NCBI GenBank assembly: GCA_947474365.1
Contig: CANJIU010000033.1
Coordinates: forward strand, 1-64,000
Direction: 5' to 3'
DNA: 64,000 nt
Origin: Opitutia bacterium
GTDB taxonomy: Bacteria > Verrucomicrobiota > Verrucomicrobiia > Opitutales > Opitutaceae
Positions 7,873-15,710 of this stretch are shown one piece after another. Under the pieces are notes generated by a model. It saw nothing but the letters and a program-made list of their open reading frames with translations, had not been told where the DNA came from and searched no databases. A program made the position numbers and the translations under genes. Every line of letters begins with the position of its first letter. Within the stretch, counting starts at the first letter, position 1.

Positions 7873-9489
7873 TCAGCGCGCCGAGCGTTTTCGCCACAGG
7901 TAGTAGCTCGTCAAAATCACAGGCACCATCCACGCATACCAGATGGACAGCCCTATGAGTTCAGCCGTGGCGGAGGCCACCCGGAAGAACCACTGGTTGT
8001 GGAAAAACTCCGCGGCCACCGTGTCGTTGGCATGCCTGGCTGCGGCATAAAACCCTTGGGCAAATTCGCCCGCCGCGGCATAAGTCATCGCCTGCGCTGC
8101 ATTCCATCCGAAGGAAATGATGCCTAAGCTGAAAAAGCCGCAGGCAAGTGCGCCAACCGCTCCCAATCCCAGGGTGACAATACCCAAGCTCACTAAACCG
8201 ATTGCGCCGGGTCCGATACTGACTGGTGCCAAGGCCAGTCGGCCGCCATACGCGAAGAGTCCACCCAGCGCGATTCCGTCGCTCACCGCGATCCAGCCCC
8301 GCGCCGTCCGCCGCATCACCGGCTTTTGGCCACCCAACTGCACATCCAGCAAAGGCAGCCCCAGCACATTGCGCTGGCTGCGATACTCAAATCGCCTCTC
8401 ATCCACTGCAGAAAAGGTGACCGGAGTATCATTTTCCATTCGCGACGCCTGCTCCGCGCGCCTCCGCCAGCGTCCGACCCAAACCAGTGCAATGATGGGC
8501 ACCCCCAACACCCCGATGGAGCAAAGAATCCAAAGATTCAGTGACAGATCTGGCCCCGCCTGACTGAGCGCATGCTGTCCCAGAAACGCCGCCACCAGAC
8601 CGGCCGCGATCAGGTTGGGCGCCAAAAATGCCGTCACGATTTGGCGCCGCTTTGCCGCCGAAACCGATGTCTCATATAGGGTCCGGAATTTCAGGTAATC
8701 CATGGCCCCATTGAACACGATTGGCAGCGCGCCCACGACCGCCAGAGCCTTCACCGCCAGTCCGCCTTTCGTGGCGGCGGCAATTCCACCCGAGACCGCA
8801 GCTGTTTTTACAACGGCTCCGGCCGTCGTTTCCACCCCAGTGATTGGTACGAGATTCAACGGCACTGCCAACAGCACCGCACCCGTCAACACCGGCGTCG
8901 GCGCGCTACGCTCGAGGGTTTCCTCCACGAGTTTCGCCATGCGTTCGCTAAGCATGGCACGGCCGCGTGCGAGCCGCTGTCGCACAGCATCCTCAGATAT
9001 TTCCAGCGTGGCCGCCACCGCCGGTACCGACCGGTGCTCACGATAGAACAGCACCATCGGCTCGCGGTAATTTTCCGGGATGGCCTCCAGGCTATGCCAC
9101 ATCAACGCAGCCTCGTCGCTGCTGATCGCCCGTTCCCGCGGGTTCTCGCCGCCGGACGGCGTCTCCGGGGACAACAGCTCAGCCTGCGCGGTCGGCGTGC
9201 GTAGCTGGCGGCGAAAGGAGTTATGGCTCAGATTGCGAGCAATACCTGCAAGCCAGCCGCGCAATTTGTCCGGCTCACGCAGCCCAGGCAGTTCTTTCCA
9301 AGCGGCGAGGAATACCTCCTGTGCCAGATCCTCGCTGCGCCCGACGTCACCGCACGCGCTCAACCCCAACGCGCACACCATTGCCTGGTAACGTTCCACG
9401 ATCTGGCGAAATGCCGTCCGGTCCCCGGCAAGGTGGAGCTCGACGAGCCGACGGTCGGAAAGAGATGGGGAATCCGATGAGATTGTCAT
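7873..9489 (-). CDS. ECF-type sigma-70 factor with C-terminal membrane domain
   Basis: About 538 residues from the ATG at 9489, preferred because the sequence from MTISSDSPSLSDRRLVELHL is the usual sigma region 2 start. The frame remains open to 9540. Region 2 contains SEDLAQEVFLAAWKELPGL. Region 4 (AIPENYREPMVLFYREHRSV, then SEDAVRQRLARGRAML) is a normal helix-turn-helix. The remaining 320 residues carry several hydrophobic segments and a glycine-rich run, so the protein is probably membrane-tethered. Such fusions replace a separate anti-sigma partner, but no target promoter or stimulus can be inferred. Sole gene between copies D and E. Confidence 0.75.
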   Translation of the reverse strand: MTISSDSPSLSDRRLVELHLAGDRTAFRQIVERYQAMVCALGLSACGDVGRSEDLAQEVFLAAWKELPGLREPDKLRGWLAGIARNLSHNSFRRQLRTPTAQAELLSPETPSGGENPRERAISSDEAALMWHSLEAIPENYREPMVLFYREHRSVPAVAATLEISEDAVRQRLARGRAMLSERMAKLVEETLERSAPTPVLTGAVLLAVPLNLVPITGVETTAGAVVKTAAVSGGIAAATKGGLAVKALAVVGALPIVFNGAMDYLKFRTLYETSVSAAKRRQIVTAFLAPNLIAAGLVAAFLGQHALSQAGPDLSLNLWILCSIGVLGVPIIALVWVGRWRRRAEQASRMENDTPVTFSAVDERRFEYRSQRNVLGLPLLDVQLGGQKPVMRRTARGWIAVSDGIALGGLFAYGGRLALAPVSIGPGAIGLVSLGIVTLGLGAVGALACGFFSLGIISFGWNAAQAMTYAAAGEFAQGFYAAARHANDTVAAEFFHNQWFFRVASATAELIGLSIWYAWMVPVILTSYYLWRKRSAR

Positions 9490-9658
9490 GTTCACCACAG
9501 AAGTGGCCAGAATGCGACCCAGTGTGACAATAATCTTCATCTACTTGACGCGTTGGCCGTCGCACAGGTGGCCGATCTGTAGATGTGAATAGCGACTAAC
9601 GGTCAGCACTCAGCACCTTTCCGCGCCCAATTCTTCTTATTTCTGAGAACAGTTAGAC

Positions 9659-9670
9659 GGGGTTAACCCC
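9659..9670. promoter_or_regulatory. 12-bp perfect palindrome upstream of the sigma-factor gene
   Basis: GGGGTTAACCCC lies about 170 bp upstream of the chosen sigma-factor start. The 9490-9858 stretch otherwise contains only repeat copy E and no gene. It could be an operator, but nothing identifies the binder. Confidence 0.3.
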
Positions 9671-9712
9671 AAAGTGGGCCGCCTTAAATGCCGCCAACCA
9701 GCAGCGGAGATC

Positions 9713-9779
9713 GGAACTACAGGACTCACGACACCCCAGAGGAAATCCAAGGCTCGGTTGCTGTTTGGTTGCTTAGTTA
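9713..9779 (+). repeat. Array repeat, copy E
   Basis: GGAACTACAGGACTCAC (one base shorter), centre ACACCCCAGAGGAAATCC, right box GGTTGCTGTTTGGTTGC and tail TTAGTTA. Confidence 0.9.
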
Positions 9780-9858
9780 GGGACCCGTAAGTAAACAATT
9801 GCACGCCCCTAAAGCGCGTTTGCTTTTGCCCCGCAACTTCCCCCCCCACTCGGTCCAC

Positions 9859-10374
9859 ATGAAAAATCCTCTCGTTGGTGCTCTAGTGCTACTCCCGCTT
9901 GCTCTCTTGCTTGGCTCCCGCTCGTACGCTGCGGAAGCACCTCAGCTTTCAACTGCTCAAGAGGTATCCATGGCTAAGCTCACGAGTGCGATAGAGCAGG
10001 GCAGGATCCCTAAACACGACGTGCTTGTTTTTGTGATGTACACGGATTTAGGGGACGGCTCCGAGCCCATTATTGTGCTGGCAGAGCCACAACATCTGTC
10101 GGGCTCGAGCTCTGATGAGATCTCTTTTGTGAAGAGTGACTCTGGCATTTCGTACAAGGGGTCGCTCGTTGCGGTGGCTGGTCACAAAGACATGAAACGG
10201 TTGAGTGGGGCGCTCTCGGCCCAGCCTACTCCTTCGCGAAGTATGTCGGGTTCGACCACCGTCGTTTTCAAGAAAAACAGCCTCACTGCCATGAGTGGTG
10301 GATCATCTTCGTCTGTCGATGCTGCGGGGAAGCGTGTGAAAGATAACACGCAGTTTTTCGTCTACTACAACTAG
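9859..10374 (+). CDS. Secreted protein of unknown function
   Basis: 171 residues from the ATG at 9859. A clear signal peptide (MKNPLVGALVLLPLALLLG, cleavage after SYAA) precedes a mature part of about 145 residues rich in Ser and Lys. The body includes DVLVFVMYTDLGDGSEPIIV and a repeated Ser-rich stretch, SLTAMSGGSSSSVD. There are no cysteines in the mature part and no recognisable domain. It is the only gene between repeat copies E and F. A short open extension upstream (to 9799) lacks signal-peptide logic and was not used. Confidence 0.6.
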   Translation: MKNPLVGALVLLPLALLLGSRSYAAEAPQLSTAQEVSMAKLTSAIEQGRIPKHDVLVFVMYTDLGDGSEPIIVLAEPQHLSGSSSDEISFVKSDSGISYKGSLVAVAGHKDMKRLSGALSAQPTPSRSMSGSTTVVFKKNSLTAMSGGSSSSVDAAGKRVKDNTQFFVYYN

Positions 10375-10447
10375 GCGGGAGCTGTTTTCCTCGCAGGATC
10401 CGGACGAAATTCGACCGAGTCTCAACTTTAGCACCAGACTAAGGAAC

Positions 10448-10510
10448 TGACGCTACAGGACTCACGACACCACAGAGGTAATCCAAGGCTTGGTTGCTGT
10501 TTGGTTGCAC
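10448..10510 (+). repeat. Array repeat, copy F
   Basis: TGACGCTACAGGACTCAC, centre GACACCACAGAGGTAATCC, then GGTTGCTGTTTGGTTGC. The tail diverges after GCAC. This copy is close to the family consensus. Confidence 0.9.
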
Positions 10511-10530
10511 GGGCTATCAGCCCGAAGCAT

Positions 10531-11484
10531 CTAATCCGAAACCATTCCGATCGTGTTTAGCCATGTCTCCACCAACTGAGGCCAATTCGTTGCCGGAAAT
10601 TTTGTGCGCCGCAGCCCGAACGCGTGCCCACCTTCCGCATACAAATGCATCTCCACGGGAACTCCAACCCGCTTTAACGCAGCATAGTAGGCCAGCGAAT
10701 CTTCTACACGATCCACATGGTCATCCTCATTTTGAAGCAGGAACGTGGGCGGCGTCCGCGTCGTGATGTGGGAGTCAATATCTGGGTTTAGCCCAAAGCT
10801 ATTCGTGGCAAGCGACAGATGCCCCGGGTAAAGAGCTACAGCAAAGTCCGGTCGGCAACTCTCCTGATCGGCCGAATCTACCTGCGGGTACAAGCGTTGT
10901 TGAAAATGAGTGCTAATTGCAGCCACCATGTGACCGCCGGCCGAGAATCCCAGCACACCAATCTTTTGCGGATTAATGTGCCATGCGCTGGCGTGTGACC
11001 GCACTAACCCAACCGTTCTCTGCGCATCTTGTAACGCGGTCATTACTTTCGGAATTACACGCCGGTGTTTCTGCTCATCGTAATACGGTCCTCCGCCTGG
11101 GACGCGATATTTCAACAAAACAGCCGTAATTCCTCTGGAGGCCAGCCAGTCGCAGACTTCCGTGCCTTCAAGGTCAATGGCCACCTCCACGTAACCACCA
11201 CCGGGAAATACAACCACAGCGACCCCCGTATTCTTTCCCTTTGGGGTATAGACCGTCATCGTGGGTTCCGAAACCCTTTCCACCGAAATCCACGGTCTAC
11301 CGGCAACCAACGGATTGTTGTTCGTGATAACAGACTCCGGGCCTGCTGCAGGTTGCGCATCGGGTACCGCTCCCGGCCATATCGGCACTTGTGTATGCCC
11401 CGGCGATGGCTGCCAGCCGAGTGTCTGGGCGCTCAAACCGCCAGCTACAAATAGGAAACTGAAGGCACGTAACAAAGTCTTCAT
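10531..11484 (-). CDS. Secreted alpha/beta-hydrolase (esterase)
   Basis: 317 residues. Signal peptide MKTLLRAFSFLFVAGGLSAQ, then an alpha/beta-hydrolase with the oxyanion-hole motif VVFPGGGY, nucleophile elbow GVLGFSAGGH, acid in LLQNEDDHVD and His in EGGHAFGL. These place it with the BD-FAE/acetyl-xylan-esterase-like group of periplasmic carbohydrate esterases. It is a distant relative of the 6165-7139 protein, so the array holds two independently acquired members. It lies between repeat copies F and G on the minus strand. Confidence 0.8.
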   Translation of the reverse strand: MKTLLRAFSFLFVAGGLSAQTLGWQPSPGHTQVPIWPGAVPDAQPAAGPESVITNNNPLVAGRPWISVERVSEPTMTVYTPKGKNTGVAVVVFPGGGYVEVAIDLEGTEVCDWLASRGITAVLLKYRVPGGGPYYDEQKHRRVIPKVMTALQDAQRTVGLVRSHASAWHINPQKIGVLGFSAGGHMVAAISTHFQQRLYPQVDSADQESCRPDFAVALYPGHLSLATNSFGLNPDIDSHITTRTPPTFLLQNEDDHVDRVEDSLAYYAALKRVGVPVEMHLYAEGGHAFGLRRTKFPATNWPQLVETWLNTIGMVSD

Positions 11485-11545
11485 CAGAAAGCCACGTCAG
11501 CAATCCGCGGGGAGAACACGAGCATGAACCCACACCAAAAAGAAT

Positions 11546-11609
11546 GGACGCTACAGGGCTCACCACCGCTCATTGTGGAACTCAGCCGCGGTTGCAGTTT
11601 GGTTGCGTG
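11546..11609 (+). repeat. Array repeat, copy G
   Basis: GGACGCTACAGGGCTCAC, a strongly diverged centre, right box GGTTGCAGTTTGGTTGCG. Boundaries follow the consensus length. Confidence 0.85.
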
Positions 11610-11653
11610 CTACTACTCGGCCATTTTCGATCTGCGTTGCGCCGAAACCGCAC

Positions 11654-12544
11654 CTATCGGACAACTGAGAAAATTGCGCCAAGGAACAAAAATATCCAAA
11701 CGTCCTGCACGAAGTGAATGAGTACGGCCCAGCCTAAACCTCCCGTGTCGATAACCGCGCGGGATGCTATCCATCCTAGGATGGAAGCCATTATGACACC
11801 GACCGCTCCCGCTGGCACGCCGTAGTAGTGTGCGAGGCCGAAATAGACAGCGCTCATGGCCGCAGCCTGCCGTGGGCCCAAGGCTTCAAGCGCAGGGCAT
11901 AGTAAACCGAGACGATAAGTGACTTCCTCCCCCGCCGAATTCGTGAGCGAGAAAAGGAAGACCAGGGGAAGAAGCGGAAGTGCCCGGGTAAAATTCATCG
12001 GAACGCCCCGGGTGCTTGCGACCATAAATGCGAGGGTGCCGAGGCTCAAAGTGATCGTCAGGATCCATCCTACAGTAAGCCACGAGCTTCGTGCACTTGG
12101 CCAACGGATGCCTTGAACGGGGGCACGCAGTGCGCCTTTCCGCAAGAATAGCCGCGTATCGGCTCGGCATGTCGCCAAGAGCGCAAAGATGACAGTGGCC
12201 GCGACGCCGATCCGCACCACCTGCACGGTAACCATCATGCGTGTAAAGGGACTACCGAACGCTCCAATCCATTGCTTCCAAATTGGGGTGGAAACCAAAG
12301 CGCTAAATCCCCCGAAGGAAACATGAAGGCATAGAAGCACAAACAAGAGGGAGCGGAGCGGCCCAATCCACCTGATTTTGAAGCCCAGAAGCCACAGCCC
12401 CGCGAGTAGAGTCATCTTGGAGAGGAAGAGCCAGTGCAGCGGTCCAACGGGAAACCTTCCCACGAATATGACTTCGGGGGCGGCTGAACCAGCAATGACG
12501 GCGAACCAAGCGAGCCAGGATTGACGGGAAAAGGAGGAGGTCAT
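11654..12544 (-). CDS. CPBP-family intramembrane protease (type II CAAX-like)
   Basis: About 296 residues from the ATG at 12544. Upstream codons overlap the PadR gene and were not used. Eight or so hydrophobic segments are visible. The family signature is GEEVTYRLGLL (EExxxR type) followed by VYFGLAHYYGVP, supplying the catalytic Glu pair and His. Bacterial CPBP proteins cleave within membranes and often act in bacteriocin immunity or self-protection. The gene starts 17 bases after the PadR stop, so the two form an operon, the only two-gene interval in the array. Confidence 0.8.
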   Translation of the reverse strand: MTSSFSRQSWLAWFAVIAGSAAPEVIFVGRFPVGPLHWLFLSKMTLLAGLWLLGFKIRWIGPLRSLLFVLLCLHVSFGGFSALVSTPIWKQWIGAFGSPFTRMMVTVQVVRIGVAATVIFALLATCRADTRLFLRKGALRAPVQGIRWPSARSSWLTVGWILTITLSLGTLAFMVASTRGVPMNFTRALPLLPLVFLFSLTNSAGEEVTYRLGLLCPALEALGPRQAAAMSAVYFGLAHYYGVPAGAVGVIMASILGWIASRAVIDTGGLGWAVLIHFVQDVWIFLFLGAIFSVVR

Positions 12545-12561
12545 TGCAGTGGCGCCCGGTT

Positions 12562-13119
12562 TCAGGAATTCGCTCCGGACAATTCGGCGAGGGCCGCTAG
12601 CGTTTGGTGGGCCCACTTAATCCTAGCTTGGGAGAGTTGCTGCCCTGCGCGCACCGTCATCAATCGATATCGCATTTTGGCCTCGCTGGCGCGGTCACCA
12701 GAAAACTCTTCTTCGGCCTCTTTAAGCTGTCCGAGGAGTGCTTCCGCCCTCTTGCGGTAACTCTCAACCTGCGGGACAAGATCATTTGGGGAGCCGTGCG
12801 CCCCGAAAAACAATTTGAGGATCAATTCCTGACGCATAACTCCCGGTTCGGTCGGACCGGCCAGCCATGACCGAAGGGCATCCCTCCCCTTTGACGTGAT
12901 GGAGAAAACGCGGCGTGGACGGATACCTCCGCGCTCCACTTTCGCAGTGGCAAGTTTCTGGGCGGCCAAACGGCGGAGGACGGGGTAAATCTGGCCGTAG
13001 CTCTCTGACCAGAAGTGAGCGACCGAAGATTCAATCTCTTGCTTGATCTCGTAGCCCGTCATTGGACGGTCGGCGAGAAATCCAAGGACGACAAAAGGCG
13101 TGCGTTGCGATCTAGGCAT
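12562..13119 (-). CDS. PadR-family transcriptional regulator
   Basis: 185 residues. The N-terminal winged helix (TPFVVLGFLADRPMTGYEIK, then FWSESYGQIYPVLRRLAAQK) is diagnostic of PadR. The C-terminal half is the helical Vir_act_alpha_C-type dimerisation arm (QVESYRKRAEALLGQLKEAE). PadR proteins usually repress a neighbouring membrane or transport gene and release on ligand binding. Here the CPBP protease gene follows directly, and two AGCTATA boxes lie just upstream of the start. Both genes share the interval between repeat copies G and H. Confidence 0.85.
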   Translation of the reverse strand: MPRSQRTPFVVLGFLADRPMTGYEIKQEIESSVAHFWSESYGQIYPVLRRLAAQKLATAKVERGGIRPRRVFSITSKGRDALRSWLAGPTEPGVMRQELILKLFFGAHGSPNDLVPQVESYRKRAEALLGQLKEAEEEFSGDRASEAKMRYRLMTVRAGQQLSQARIKWAHQTLAALAELSGANS

Positions 13120-13126
13120 AGCCGCT

Positions 13127-13148
13127 AGCTATATATCTTCCAGCTATA
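13127..13148 (-). promoter_or_regulatory. Candidate PadR operator: two AGCTATA boxes
   Basis: AGCTATA occurs at 13127-13133 and again at 13142-13148, 15 bp apart, immediately upstream of the padR-like start at 13119. The AT-rich context suits a promoter. Autoregulation is inference. Confidence 0.4.
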
Positions 13149-13222
13149 GTAAAGTCCAAACTCACTGGCGTCGTTTTACCAAGTCACGCCTGCCGGAGAA
13201 CAACGCATCGGCCTTACATCGG

Positions 13223-13288
13223 GGACGTTAAAGGACTCACGGCGCCAGAGAGGAGAGCGTAAGCGCGGTTGCTGTTTGGTTGCGTAAT
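13223..13288 (+). repeat. Array repeat, copy H
   Basis: GGACGTTAAAGGACTCAC, a diverged centre GGCGCCAGAGAGGAGAGC, right box GGTTGCTGTTTGGTTGC with tail GTAA. Confidence 0.9.
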
Positions 13289-13395
13289 TCGACCGTTCCC
13301 GCATTAATCCGGAAGGCTCACATTTCTACACGCAATTCGCTTGCGGACACGCTCATCGACCCCGCTCGACTCGCCTTCCAATTCTTCGACTCCCC

Positions 13396-14346
13396 ATGCC
13401 TTCCCTCTTACCCCAGCCAACCGACTACAGTGAGTATCAGCGGTTCAAACTTGATCCGGAAACAGATTGGCCATCCATCGCGCGGAAAGTCGCCGGACGG
13501 CACGAACTGACCTTCACGTCAGCAACGCGCTTCTCCTCAGGCGAGAATCCAGTGATCGATCTCGATGGGCGTTATGTGATCAAGCTGGTGCCGCAGAAGT
13601 TCTGGCCAAAGGTGATTCGTCGCGAAGTTGACGCGCTAACATTTCTGCGGGGCAAAAATTTTCCGGCAGCCGAATTTATCGGTCACGGCGAGATTGATGG
13701 CTGGGGTTATCTCGTATGCACCCAACTGCCGGGCGAATCGTTTCGCACTGTGTGGCATCGGCTCGCTGCACCAGAAAAACGAAAGGCGGCGCGAGCGTTC
13801 GGTACGTTGCTCCGCTCGTTACACGCTATACCGGTTGGCGACACGAAGCCGGGCGGAATCACGTGGGCAGACTTTCTCCGCGACGGCACTGCAAACTGGC
13901 TCACCCGTTGGTCAGTGCAGGCGCTGCCGGCAGTGCTTCGCGACAGCGGCCTCGCGTACATTCGCGACGCGCGTCTCGAGGATGATGATAGCCCAATGGT
14001 ATTCCTGCACGGCGATCTCGTGCCGGAGAATTGTCTGGTGACGTCGCACAACGGTGCGTGGAAATTCAGCGGCGTTTTTGATTTCGGGAATGCGTTCGCC
14101 GGCCGCGCTCCGTTCGATCTCACTGCCGCCACTGTCCTGATGGCCCCGCTCGACGCGGAAACGTTAAGCGAATTCGTCACTGGCTACGGCTACGACGCCG
14201 CCTGGCTCGAAAAACAGCGACGTCGATTGATGGCTTACAACCTGCTCCACCCTCTCGGCAATGCAGCCGGGCAACTCGAGTTGATTCCCGGTGGGAAGAA
14301 CGCGACATCGTGGGACCAAATTGCGGCGAAGTATTGGCCAGCGTAG
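13396..14346 (+). CDS. APH-family small-molecule phosphotransferase
   Basis: 316 residues of the aminoglycoside/choline kinase-like fold. The ATP-site lysine strand is DGRYVIKLVPQ, the catalytic loop is VFLHGDLVPENCLV and the metal-binding Asp is in GVFDFGNAFAG. Members phosphorylate aminoglycosides, macrolides, homoserine or other alcohols, and substrate cannot be read from the sequence. It lies alone between repeat copies H and I in the same orientation as the repeats. Together with the nucleotidyltransferase at 5060 it gives the array a resistance-like flavour that remains unproven. Confidence 0.8.
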   Translation: MPSLLPQPTDYSEYQRFKLDPETDWPSIARKVAGRHELTFTSATRFSSGENPVIDLDGRYVIKLVPQKFWPKVIRREVDALTFLRGKNFPAAEFIGHGEIDGWGYLVCTQLPGESFRTVWHRLAAPEKRKAARAFGTLLRSLHAIPVGDTKPGGITWADFLRDGTANWLTRWSVQALPAVLRDSGLAYIRDARLEDDDSPMVFLHGDLVPENCLVTSHNGAWKFSGVFDFGNAFAGRAPFDLTAATVLMAPLDAETLSEFVTGYGYDAAWLEKQRRRLMAYNLLHPLGNAAGQLELIPGGKNATSWDQIAAKYWPA

Positions 14347-14363
14347 TAATTAACTGATTTCGT

Positions 14364-14431
14364 GGATGCTACAGGACTCACGACGCCACAGAGGTAATCC
14401 AAGGCCTGGTTGCTGTTTGGTTGCGCAGCTG
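14364..14431 (+). repeat. Array repeat, copy I
   Basis: GGATGCTACAGGACTCAC, centre GACGCCACAGAGGTAATCC, right box GGTTGCTGTTTGGTTGC and GCAG. Near consensus. Confidence 0.9.
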
Positions 14432-14438
14432 TTATCTG

Positions 14439-15008
14439 TTAAATTTCCCAGTCTGAGGAGTAAGTACGCCCTTTTAGAAGTTTCGTTAACTCCACCAGCA
14501 CGAACATCGACTTCTCAATCCGCTTCTTAGCCTCGGCAATCAACTGCTCGTCCTCCCAATGGCGGTTGTGGATGTAGACGGGGTAGGGACTGATGACGCA
14601 CATAAAATCCAGCATCATCGTCTGGGCCATCGCGCCGAAGGCCATGTAGCTGTGAGGCAAGCCGGCAGCGGAAACGAAGGTGATGATCTTATCGAAGAAG
14701 GGCGTCTTACGGCCTTCGTCGGTGTACCCCACGCACTCCACGTATTTCTTTAGCTCGGCCGAGACAGCCCAGTTGTAGACGGGACTGGCGAAAATTAGCG
14801 CGTCGGCGCTGGCGGTGACCTCAGAGAGCTTCTTGAAGACCTCGTTGTCCAGCGGCGCCGAGGGGTCGACACCCGCGAGGCTGTTCTCCTTCAGGCTGAC
14901 AAATTCCGTGTCCACGCCGTGCGTTTGCAAGACCTCCAGGCAAAGCCGGCCAATGCGGGCGCTGCGGCTCTGGGGCGCAAGACCGGAGGAAATGCAGACG
15001 ATTCGCAT
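14439..15008 (-). CDS. NADPH-dependent FMN reductase family protein
   Basis: 189 residues with a flavodoxin-like fold. The FMN phosphate loop is ISSGLAPQSRSARIG after the first strand, and the second flavin segment is ADALIFASPVYNWAVSAELK. These match the NADPH-dependent FMN reductase/quinone reductase family, which uses NAD(P)H to reduce FMN, quinones or azo compounds in the cytoplasm. The protein is the usual length and appears intact. It sits alone between copies I and J, with its 3' end only eight bases from copy I. Confidence 0.8.
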   Translation of the reverse strand: MRIVCISSGLAPQSRSARIGRLCLEVLQTHGVDTEFVSLKENSLAGVDPSAPLDNEVFKKLSEVTASADALIFASPVYNWAVSAELKKYVECVGYTDEGRKTPFFDKIITFVSAAGLPHSYMAFGAMAQTMMLDFMCVISPYPVYIHNRHWEDEQLIAEAKKRIEKSMFVLVELTKLLKGRTYSSDWEI

Positions 15009-15086
15009 GTTAACTTTTCGTGGCTACCACTCGCTTTTACCCTACAGGCTGATCACTCAGGGCGCTAGCACCGAGTTATCGATTAA

Positions 15087-15145
15087 GGACACTACAGGAC
15101 TCACGACACCACAGAGGTGAGCGCATGCTTGGTTGCTGTTTGGTT
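15087..15145 (+). repeat. Array repeat, copy J (tail lost)
   Basis: GGACACTACAGGACTCAC, centre GACACCACAGAGGTGAGC, right box GGTTGCTGTTTGGTT, then divergence before the GC and CAG tail. Confidence 0.88.
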
Positions 15146-15221
15146 TACACTGGCAGCTCGCCCTGAAGAGGTCATCGTCTAAGCACCGTCGATTCGACCA
15201 ACGTTCGCATACCACAGCTCC

Positions 15222-15602
15222 ATGCTTCACGACTTATGGGCGGAATTTGACCGTGCATGGAACAGCCATAGCGCATCCGCTCTCGCGGTGCATTTTAGCG
15301 ATGACTGCATTTTAACGTTCATTGATGGGCGACAATTCGAGGGAAAAGAGGAGATCCAAAAGTTTTATCAAGATGCCTTTTCTAAAATATCTAAGGACCT
15401 TATTCATCGAGCAACCGTCGAAGAAGAGGCAGGCCTGACTGGGCGCGGCACATTTCGCATTACAAGCGCAGACGGACGACTGAGTATACTGGTCGGACAT
15501 TACGAAATTGAGTTCTCTGCCCAACGCCTGATTCTACGCCTTACCTTAAAGAAGCTCTCGCCGAACCACCCTCCGGAACCGTTGCCGGGAGCGGGTCATT
15601 GA
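15222..15602 (+). CDS. SnoaL/DUF4440-like protein (NTF2 fold)
   Basis: 126 residues. The pattern LWAEFDRAWNSHSASALAVH, then FSDDCILTFIDGRQFEGKEEI with QKFYQDAF, is the start of the NTF2-like cone used by SnoaL, DUF4440 and SgcJ proteins. The later beta strands (GRGTFRITSADGRLSILVGH, then YEIEF) complete it. Members include isomerases, hydrolases and many unassigned detoxification-type proteins, and no catalytic residue set is conclusive here. It is the only gene between repeat copies J and K. AT content is higher than in the conjugative region. Confidence 0.65.
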   Translation: MLHDLWAEFDRAWNSHSASALAVHFSDDCILTFIDGRQFEGKEEIQKFYQDAFSKISKDLIHRATVEEEAGLTGRGTFRITSADGRLSILVGHYEIEFSAQRLILRLTLKKLSPNHPPEPLPGAGH

Positions 15603-15615
15603 ATTGGTTGCGAAC

Positions 15616-15683
15616 GGACGCTACAGGAGTCCCTACGTTCCAGAGGCAAGGCGAAGCTTGGTTGCCGTTTGGTTGCTCAGTTA
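15616..15683 (+). repeat. Array repeat, copy K
   Basis: GGACGCTACAGGAGTCCC, a diverged centre, right box GGTTGCCGTTTGGTTGC and tail TCAGTTA. Confidence 0.9.
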
Positions 15684-15710
15684 CTCTCGACCATAGGCAG
15701 CTGGGGCAGA

